Under the pieces are notes generated by a model. The model saw only the letters and a program-made list of their open reading frames with translations, had not been told where the DNA came from and did no database searches. Shown piece after piece: positions 1 to 4,622 of a stretch of DNA of 6,726 bases. The stretch is from Eubacteriales bacterium (GTDB lineage: Bacteria; Bacillota; Clostridia; Oscillospirales; CAG-272): positions 1 to 6,726 of the forward strand of contig JAQVWU010000164.1 of assembly GCA_028709565.1 (NCBI GenBank). The letters run 5' to 3'. Position 1 is the stretch's first letter; the number at the start of each line of letters is the position of its first letter. The translations under genes were made by a program, and so were the position numbers.

Positions 1-476
1 GGCGCGGTGCCTCCGTTGAAGCCATCGATGACGCCGCAACAAAGGTGAACCGTTCGATAACCGGCGCGGCCATGGCCGTCGGGGCGGCAGCCGAAATCAT
101 CGATACCCCGGGTTATCTGCCGTTGCTTCAAGACGAAGAGCTCACCTGCCTGTTTGAACAAAACGCCGCGGCGTTCATCCCCAATGACAAACTCAGACGC
201 AATATAAACATGACCGGGTCCACCGATACGGGGGATCTGAGCGCCCTGATTCCGTGTATACATCCTTCGATGGGCGGATTTTCCGGAAACGCCCACAGCC
301 GCGATTTTTCGGTTGCCGATGAAGACACAGCATATATAATGCCCGCCAAGATTATGGCAATGACCGTTATAGACCTGCTGTACGACAACGCCGAAAGGGC
401 AAAACGCATCAAATCCGAATACAAAGCCCGAATGACCAAAGACGAATATATAGCTTATCTAGACAAATACAGATAA
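1..476 (+). CDS. M20-family amidohydrolase (AbgB-like), C-terminal part
   Basis: The reading frame is open from base 3 to the TAA at 474-476 (157 residues) and has no start in the window, so the 5' part lies off the left edge. A GTG at 45 is internal, because conserved family sequence (RGASVEAIDDAATKVNR) precedes it. The family consists of metal-dependent amidohydrolases that cleave N-acyl or N-aminobenzoyl amino acids and related amides. The fragment matches the usual C-terminal end: an EIIDTPGYLPL segment, GSTDTGDLS, IHPSMGG, and GNAHSRDF, whose His (bases 294-296) corresponds to the C-terminal metal-binding histidine. The helix PAKIMAMTVIDLL and a charged tail ending TKDEYIAYLDKYR follow. 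Most of the metal site and the lid domain are not visible, so substrate (aminobenzoyl-glutamate, indole-acetyl amino acid or peptide-like) cannot be assigned. It ends 8 bp from the convergent LTA-synthase-like gene. Family is confident; specificity is not. Confidence 0.88.
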   Translation, partial: RGASVEAIDDAATKVNRSITGAAMAVGAAAEIIDTPGYLPLLQDEELTCLFEQNAAAFIPNDKLRRNINMTGSTDTGDLSALIPCIHPSMGGFSGNAHSRDFSVADEDTAYIMPAKIMAMTVIDLLYDNAERAKRIKSEYKARMTKDEYIAYLDKYR

Positions 477-495
477 TTAAATAATTATTTTATTA
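474..495. repeat. AT-rich palindrome spanning two convergent stop codons
   Basis: AAATAATTATTT (479-490) is a perfect 12-bp palindrome. The flanks TAAT (474-477) and ATTA (492-495) extend it, with one mismatch at 478/491. It contains the TAA of the M20 gene and the reverse-strand TAA of the LTA-synthase-like gene. No GC-rich terminator hairpin is seen between the two genes. This A/T symmetric element could act as a weak bidirectional end signal, or it may simply be low-complexity sequence. Confidence 0.3.
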
Positions 496-2362
496 CCACT
501 TTATTCGTGCTTATCAGCGCGTCACATTCATCAAATGTCTTTTTTGCGTCGCTAATAATGTCGCCGTAACCGTCAACGCCGGTATTCTCACCGGTTTTTC
601 GATTGATTGCGGCGGCATATTTCATTATACCGTTCCCCGGGTAGTATAAAATTACATCATCGGATATAAACGACCCTCTTGCCATATGAGTCTGCTGATA
701 TACGATACCGCATTCGGCGGATATAAGATTATTGCCGAACATAATGCCCCCGGTGTTCTCAATGCCGAGTATATGCAGCATGGTGGGCAGATTATCGATA
801 TGACCGCCTATGGTTTGTATGGTTTCGTTTACACCGCTGCCCGGGATATTGATTATAAAGGGCACTTTAAAGATATCCTCTTCGTAATAATCGTGGCCCA
901 GGAGTCCGGACATCATACGATAGCTGGCCGGGTCGCTGCTCGGTATCGCGTAATGGTCTCCGTAGACTGAGATTACACTGTTGTCGTATATACCGGCTTG
1001 CTTTAAACCATCTATGAAAAGACCCAGCGCGGAATCCAGATAGCGCATTGCCTGCAGGTAATCGCCCGTGAGTGTGTTTGTGTCTTCGGGCAATAAATCC
1101 AGCTCACGGTATTCCTGCGGGATAACATACGGGAAATGCGAGGACAGCGTTATTAGAAAAGCGTAAAAGGGCTGTTTGTATGATTTCAAATGGGCCATCG
1201 TCTGGGAAAAGAAGCTGACATCCGACAGACCCATATTAAATGTTTCGGTAAGTTCAAAATCCTCTTCGCTTATGTAATCGTCAAAACCCTGATTCGGATA
1301 TGCTTTTTCGCGGTTCCAGAACTCCCCTTTGTAACCGTGGAAGGCGTACGCCCCGCCGTAGCCGTTGTCTTTTAAGATATACGGCAGTCCGTAAAAGTCA
1401 ATGCCGTCGTTATATTTAACATAGGCCGCTTCATCTTCGGGGGGGTACAGCGAATTGTTTACCATAAACTCCGCGTCTGCAGTGTTCCCCCCGCCGATCT
1501 GGTAATAATAGTTTTCAAAATAGAGCGATTCGCCGGCAATGAGTCTGTTCAGATTAGGCGTTATCTCCTGTCCGTTATACTCAAGTCCGATTACAAAATC
1601 CTGCAGCGCTTCAACCTGAATGGTTATAACGTTTCTGCCCGCGCCTATGCCGTAATATGCGGATACGGGTTTTGAAACCGACTGCATATACTTCGAAACC
1701 TCTATATTCCGGGCGGAGGCGTTGCCCATGATCAATTTTAATGCGTCGTATGTATGGTAGGTGATTATTTCGTTTTTCAGATATGACAGATTAAAATCGA
1801 CACGCAATGCCGCGGCTCCTATGAAAATCAAACATGCAATAATCAGCACGGCGGTAAAACGCAGGGCGTTTTTCTGCAGGTGAACCGAAGTGTTTTTTGT
1901 TATCATCCTGTCATATGTACGTTTCTTGAAATTTACATCGAAAATCAGTAATAAAGGCAGGTCCAGTATATAAACGGCATGGTCAAATGTAACAAGCTGC
2001 ATTACCATATCCCAAATGTCGGGCAGCTGGTGCATCATTTTAGCCGCCGAAAAACTCGGCAATTTATTCAGATATGAAAAATAAACCCTGTCCGCAAATA
2101 AAAACAAACAGATGATTGTATAGATAATCTTTAAAAAAGTCGCCGGATTAAAAACCGCGGTCCGCATTACAATCAGATAAACTGACATTACCATAAATAC
2201 GGTAGCCGCGCACATTACCGCCGAGAAACTTCCGATTCCGATATATTTATAAAAAAAGCCGAGTTTAACAATCAGCATTAACAGTATTAACGCTGTTTCG
2301 GCTATGAACAGATAACTCTGTCCGTATAGGGTAGTTTTATATGCAGTATTACGATTAAGCAA
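485..2362 (-). CDS. LTA synthase family membrane sulfatase-fold enzyme
   Basis: The 625-residue protein has the size and architecture of LtaS-type polyglycerol-phosphate synthases, which transfer glycerol phosphate from phosphatidylglycerol to a growing teichoic-acid chain on the outer face of the membrane. About five hydrophobic helices are visible (roughly 13-36, 42-66, 75-93, 126-143, 168-187). A linker and an extracellular alkaline-phosphatase/sulfatase-fold domain follow from about 243. The catalytic set is complete by comparison with S. aureus LtaS: metal-binding Glu251 (TIQVEALQ), nucleophile Thr294 (GGGNTADAEF), Trp349 and Arg351 (FWNREKAY), His409 (LSSHFPY), and Asp469-His470 (YGDHYA). 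The start is TTG at 2362-2360. It is the only plausible start after the in-frame upstream stop (about 2411-2413), and it has a GGACGGGA Shine-Dalgarno-like stretch 5 nt upstream. It stands alone, between a convergent M20 gene and divergent rnpB. LtaS proper and related phosphoglycerol transferases cannot be separated here, so no gene symbol is given. Confidence 0.9.
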   Translation of the reverse strand: MLNRNTAYKTTLYGQSYLFIAETALILLMLIVKLGFFYKYIGIGSFSAVMCAATVFMVMSVYLIVMRTAVFNPATFLKIIYTIICLFLFADRVYFSYLNKLPSFSAAKMMHQLPDIWDMVMQLVTFDHAVYILDLPLLLIFDVNFKKRTYDRMITKNTSVHLQKNALRFTAVLIIACLIFIGAAALRVDFNLSYLKNEIITYHTYDALKLIMGNASARNIEVSKYMQSVSKPVSAYYGIGAGRNVITIQVEALQDFVIGLEYNGQEITPNLNRLIAGESLYFENYYYQIGGGNTADAEFMVNNSLYPPEDEAAYVKYNDGIDFYGLPYILKDNGYGGAYAFHGYKGEFWNREKAYPNQGFDDYISEEDFELTETFNMGLSDVSFFSQTMAHLKSYKQPFYAFLITLSSHFPYVIPQEYRELDLLPEDTNTLTGDYLQAMRYLDSALGLFIDGLKQAGIYDNSVISVYGDHYAIPSSDPASYRMMSGLLGHDYYEEDIFKVPFIINIPGSGVNETIQTIGGHIDNLPTMLHILGIENTGGIMFGNNLISAECGIVYQQTHMARGSFISDDVILYYPGNGIMKYAAAINRKTGENTGVDGYGDIISDAKKTFDECDALISTNKVVIK

Positions 2363-2367
2363 TTTTA

Positions 2368-2375
2368 TCCCGTCC
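2368..2375 (-). promoter_or_regulatory. Ribosome binding site for the LTA-synthase-like gene
   Basis: On the minus strand this reads GGACGGGA, 5 nt before the TTG start at 2362-2360. The match to the anti-Shine-Dalgarno sequence is partial. It matters because no in-frame ATG lies between the upstream stop and this point, and the next in-frame methionine would remove the first membrane helix. Together with the TTG start it suggests modest translation. Confidence 0.5.
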
Positions 2376-2429
2376 GTTTTATTTTGATTTTCCGATTTTG
2401 CGATTTTTAATTAGAATCATTATACTATA

Positions 2430-2457
2430 ATTATATCATATTTTTAGTTTTTTTCAA
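2430..2457 (-). promoter_or_regulatory. Promoter of the LTA-synthase-like gene
   Basis: On the minus strand a TTGAAA -35 box (2457-2452) is followed by a 16-bp spacer and a perfect TATAAT -10 box (2435-2430). Transcription would start near 2423, giving a leader of about 60 nt before the TTG start. A second TATAAT (2424-2419) lies 11 bp further on but has no recognisable -35 at the right distance. No hairpin or riboswitch-like structure is evident in the leader. Confidence 0.65.
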
Positions 2458-2459
2458 CC

Positions 2460-2477
2460 AGTATATTTTGTTATACT
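2460..2477. promoter_or_regulatory. Inverted repeat AGTATA-N6-TATACT, possible operator
   Basis: The arms AGTATA (2460-2465) and TATACT (2472-2477) form a perfect 6-bp dyad around a 6-bp spacer. It sits immediately upstream of the -35 box of the LTA-synthase-like gene and about 30 bp upstream of the rnpB -35 box, where a regulator could bind. The right arm also resembles an extended -10 (TGTTATACT) on the plus strand. AT-rich dyads of this length can occur by chance. Confidence 0.3.
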
Positions 2478-2508
2478 CCGGGTAAAATCAAAAACAGCGC
2501 TCGGTATA

Positions 2509-2537
2509 TTGACATACCTCCGTTTTTATAGTATAAT
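2509..2537 (+). promoter_or_regulatory. Consensus promoter of rnpB
   Basis: TTGACA (2509-2514), a 17-bp spacer and TATAAT (2532-2537) make a perfect match to the housekeeping sigma-A/sigma-70 consensus at ideal spacing. The predicted start, about 7 nt beyond the -10, falls at 2544-2545, which is exactly where the P1 helix of the RNase P RNA begins. This agreement supports both the promoter and the 5' end of the RNA, and it fits strong constitutive expression. Confidence 0.92.
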
Positions 2538-2543
2538 TAACTA

Positions 2544-2903
2544 TGAACCAGGCTATACGGTCGCGTAATATTGAGCCGAAAGGTATTATTATGAGGAAAG
2601 TCCGGGCTTCACAGGGCAGGATAACGGATAACGTCCGCCGAGGGCGACCTCAGGGAAAGTGCAACAGAAATAAACCGCCCGAAAGGGTAAGGATGGAAAG
2701 GTGAGGTAAGAGCTCACCGGCGCACTGGCGACTTTGCGCAAATGTAAACCCTATCCGAAGCAACACCGTTCGCGGGACGCTGAAAAGCGGCGTCTGCCCG
2801 GCGTATTCCCGCAGGAGGCATGAGCTGTACGGCAACGTATAGTCGAGACAGATGATCGTAACACTTCAGGTGTGACAGAACCCGGCTTACAGGCCTGATT
2901 CAA
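2544..2903 (+). ncRNA. rnpB: RNase P RNA, bacterial type A
   Basis: This is the catalytic RNA of ribonuclease P, which with the RnpA protein removes 5' leaders from pre-tRNAs. P1 pairs 2544-2553 with 2893-2902, with one C/A mismatch (2548/2898). The signature GAGGAAAGTCCGGGCTTC (2593-2610) pairs with ACAGAACCCGGCTTAC (2875-2890) to form P4: AAG and CCGGG pair with CCCGG and CTT, leaving the conserved bulged U at 2601. GAAAGTGCAACAGAAA (2654-2669) lies in the conserved core. P12 pairs GGTGAG (2700-2705) with CTCACC (2713-2718), and GTAAACCC follows from about 2754. P18 is CTGTACG-GCAA-CGTATAG (2825-2842), a GNRA-capped stem. The layout is the ancestral type A, not the Bacillus type B. End coordinates come from pairing and may be off by a few bases. 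A 61-codon reverse frame inside it is not a gene. The GGU substrate-binding motif of L15 is not obvious (see findings). Confidence 0.96.
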
Positions 2904-2906
2904 CCG

Positions 2907-2943
2907 AAAAATGACATACCGTTATAAACGCGGTATGTCATTT
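2907..2943 (-). terminator. Rho-independent terminator of the lipoprotein gene, shared with rnpB
   Basis: A perfect 13-bp stem pairs AAATGACATACCG (2909-2921) with CGGTATGTCATTT (2931-2943) around a 9-nt loop. Read on the minus strand it starts 18 nt after the stop of the solute-binding lipoprotein and ends in a run of five T (2911-2907), the classic intrinsic terminator form. On the plus strand it follows the 3' end of rnpB directly, but the T-run there is short (TTT, then GCTGTT). It probably ends both transcripts, more efficiently in the minus direction. Confidence 0.85.
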
Positions 2944-2961
2944 GCTGTTATCGGCTTATAT

Positions 2962-4404
2962 TTATTGGTTGTTAGCCATGAAATCGTCTATTAACTTTGT
3001 GATGGTTTTTTGAGCCGCCGACTCGCGTTGTGCGAAATAGGAAGCGACATCGGTGCTCTTCGCCTTTAACAGATCGTAAACAAAATCATCGCCGGCGATA
3101 TAATACATATGTGACATATCAAACACACGGTTGCGTATTATCAGCTGAACCATCTCCGCCGATTCTTCGTCCCGTACATTTTTCACCGACGCTATGACAT
3201 CATACAGACTGGGGGAGATCATATCATACGCAGCGGCACCCAGGGCGTCAATTATATTCCCGGTTCTTTCTTCATCCTCCGCCGTGACGGGCACGACAAG
3301 CATAGAGCAGGCACCGGTCATATCCGACACATAACGGGACTGGGCCTCATCGTATTTGGGAAGGGGCAGCACACCATAATCGTCATTCATGTTGCGCAGA
3401 AAGGTGCCGACCTTCTGGAAAGAAAGTTCGCAGAAATAAGCGCGTCCCTCCTCAAAAACCTTGAAAGAATATTCGTGGTCGGTTGTAGAATAAAATCCGT
3501 TTGACGTTATAATCACATCGTATATTTTCATATAAATGTTTGTATAATCTTCTATATCCCAACTAAGCGACGGTATATCATCGGCGTCCTTCTCGGTCAT
3601 TTGTCCTCCCGCGCCGTAAAAGAAGCCATGGGCCGCGTCAAACCAGCATGTTATGGAGAAAAGGTCATCTTTAGGGTCAAATATCCCGTCGCCGTTAATG
3701 TCTTCCGTAAGATCCCCGCATATGGCGTACATTTCATCCAGTGTCCATGTGCCGGCAAACGCGCTGTCGTATGGGTAATCGATACCCCGGTCATCAAATA
3801 ACCGCTTGTTAAATAATACACATTCCGACGACAGCATGCCGTTGGGGGTGATGTCACCGGTTATCATGTAGATATTGCCTCCGATAGACATGCCCGAGAT
3901 GGCGTCCTGATCCCACCAGGGTTTTGAAATATCCAACCCCGGCATATTGTTTAGCGGGATTAAATAACCGCCCGACGCAAGTGTATACGCGGTCGCGTTG
4001 GACATATGCAGGTCGTAGGAATTGTCTCCCGAGCTGACATTTTTTTGTATCAATGAATTTAGCGACCCGAAATCCATGCCCGTCGTTTCAATCGCGATAT
4101 TATATGTTTCTTCAACGTGCATGTTGCGGCGGAAGACCAGGTCATTGAGGGTATCGCCGTTTTCCTCCTCGGCGATAAAATCGGTTTGTCTGTCATTTTG
4201 GTTTGTGGAAACGATTTTAAAGACATAGCCTTCATAATTATTCACTTCAACGTCGGACCGCGCGTTTGTAACCTCGGTCTGTGCTTCGGAATCCGGAGCG
4301 GCGGTGTCGATATCCTTGATGTCCGCGTTATCCGAACAGTTGGTCATCGCAATCAGGAGAAGTGCCGCAAGCACGGCGGATGCAATTTTATGCATAACAT
4401 TCAT
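2962..4404 (-). CDS. Extracellular solute-binding lipoprotein (ABC-type), orphan
   Basis: This is a secreted, membrane-anchored binding protein of the kind that delivers sugars, oligosaccharides or peptides to an ABC importer. I chose the ATG at 4404-4402 (480 residues) because a good AAAGGTGAT ribosome site lies 7 nt upstream. A GTG at 4416 would overlap that site. From this ATG there is a basic start (MNVMHK), a hydrophobic stretch, and MTNC with the lipidated Cys at 23; Asn before the Cys is unusual. A Ser/Asp/Thr-rich linker follows, then a two-lobed binding fold. Typical family segments are YDLHMSNATAYTLASGGYL, GDITPNGMLSSECVLFNKRLF, TWTLDEMYAICGDL, and DDYGVLPLPKYDEAQ near residue 342. 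A DINGDGIFDPKD loop (about residues 235-246) resembles a calcium-binding EF-hand loop. No permease or ATPase gene adjoins it, and it is transcribed alone toward rnpB. The ligand cannot be inferred. The family assignment rests on overall pattern and is less certain than that of its neighbours. Confidence 0.78.
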   Translation of the reverse strand: MNVMHKIASAVLAALLLIAMTNCSDNADIKDIDTAAPDSEAQTEVTNARSDVEVNNYEGYVFKIVSTNQNDRQTDFIAEEENGDTLNDLVFRRNMHVEETYNIAIETTGMDFGSLNSLIQKNVSSGDNSYDLHMSNATAYTLASGGYLIPLNNMPGLDISKPWWDQDAISGMSIGGNIYMITGDITPNGMLSSECVLFNKRLFDDRGIDYPYDSAFAGTWTLDEMYAICGDLTEDINGDGIFDPKDDLFSITCWFDAAHGFFYGAGGQMTEKDADDIPSLSWDIEDYTNIYMKIYDVIITSNGFYSTTDHEYSFKVFEEGRAYFCELSFQKVGTFLRNMNDDYGVLPLPKYDEAQSRYVSDMTGACSMLVVPVTAEDEERTGNIIDALGAAAYDMISPSLYDVIASVKNVRDEESAEMVQLIIRNRVFDMSHMYYIAGDDFVYDLLKAKSTDVASYFAQRESAAQKTITKLIDDFMANNQ

Positions 4405-4411
4405 AATAAGT

Positions 4412-4420
4412 ATCACCTTT
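4412..4420 (-). promoter_or_regulatory. Ribosome binding site deciding the lipoprotein start
   Basis: On the minus strand this reads AAAGGTGAT, 7 nt upstream of the ATG at 4404-4402, which is ideal spacing. The earlier in-frame GTG (4416-4414) lies inside this motif and would have no ribosome site of its own. The ATG start therefore gives the better gene model, four codons shorter. Confidence 0.75.
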
Positions 4421-4471
4421 CTTTCACGTCTGTCTGAAGCATGCGGATTATATTATAATATTTTATTGTTA

Positions 4472-4495
4472 AACCGGTATGAACGGCTGCCGGTT
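4472..4495. promoter_or_regulatory. Inverted repeat AACCGG-N12-CCGGTT, possible operator
   Basis: The arms AACCGG (4472-4477) and CCGGTT (4490-4495) are perfectly complementary around a 12-bp spacer. With a one-base bulge the dyad extends to TTAA on each side (4469-4497). It is a GC-containing island in an otherwise very AT-rich divergent region, inside the predicted leader of the lipoprotein gene. It could be a repressor site or an RNA hairpin. No regulator gene is in the window to match it. Confidence 0.35.
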
Positions 4496-4514
4496 AAGAA
4501 AACAGTGAAATTTT

Positions 4515-4543
4515 TTAATATATTAATATATTATGGTTGTCAA
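4515..4543 (-). promoter_or_regulatory. Candidate promoter of the solute-binding lipoprotein gene
   Basis: On the minus strand a perfect TTGACA (4543-4538) is followed by a 17-bp spacer and TATTAA (4520-4515, four of six matches). Transcription would begin near 4508, leaving a leader of about 100 nt. Perfect TATAAT hexamers also occur on the minus strand at 4457-4452 and 4452-4447, nearer the gene, but neither has a convincing -35 at 16-18 bp. The true start could be at either place. Confidence 0.45.
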
Positions 4544-4564
4544 AACCAAATAATAATATATAAT
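4537..4564 (+). promoter_or_regulatory. Promoter of murD
   Basis: TTGTCA (4537-4542), a 16-bp spacer and a perfect TATAAT (4559-4564) form a good sigma-A-type promoter. It would start near 4571 and give a leader of about 50 nt. Its -35 box overlaps, on the opposite strand, the TTGACA proposed for the divergent lipoprotein gene. A short dyad, TGGTT-N5-AACCA (4534-4548), is centred on this shared -35. Confidence 0.6.
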
Positions 4565-4601
4565 ATTATATATGCATATAGTTGTTTTTTCCAGGTTATA
4601 C

Positions 4602-4607
4602 GGGAGG
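4602..4607 (+). promoter_or_regulatory. Ribosome binding site of murD, long spacing
   Basis: GGGAGG is a strong Shine-Dalgarno core but lies 15 nt before the ATG at 4623 and 18 nt before the adjacent ATG at 4626, longer than the usual 5-10 nt. An in-frame TGA at 4617-4619 rules out an earlier start, and the next usable methionine is far inside the nucleotide-binding domain. The start is therefore fixed despite the poor spacing. Confidence 0.55.
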
Positions 4608-4622
4608 ACTGATAACTGATAT

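Noticed and set aside
45..476. Taking GTG at 45 as the true start of the first gene
   Set aside because: The frame is open to the window edge and the residues before the GTG match the amidohydrolase family, so the gene is truncated by the window.
686..970. Plus-strand 94-codon frame inside the LTA-synthase-like gene
   Set aside because: It is antisense to the conserved catalytic region of the LTA-synthase-like domain and has no recognisable features.
2363..2543. Possible riboswitch or small RNA in the leader of the LTA-synthase-like gene
   Set aside because: The stretch is AT-rich, with no extended pairing or recognisable aptamer motifs; promoters and one short dyad account for what is seen.
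2650..2835. A 61-codon reverse-strand open frame within rnpB
   Set aside because: It lies wholly inside the conserved fold of the RNase P RNA and has no ribosome site; the RNA explains the sequence.
101..3790. The 11-mer cgataccccgg seen both near 101 and near 3780
   Set aside because: Only two copies, both inside unrelated coding regions in different contexts; likely coincidence and not a repeat family.
4405..4416. GTG at 4416 as the start of the solute-binding lipoprotein
   Set aside because: It overlaps the AAAGGTGAT ribosome site that is correctly spaced for the ATG at 4404.
4117..4612. Plus-strand open frames of 106 and 102 codons overlapping the start of the lipoprotein gene
   Set aside because: They are antisense to the signal peptide and linker of a convincing gene, resemble no family, and run across promoter sequence.
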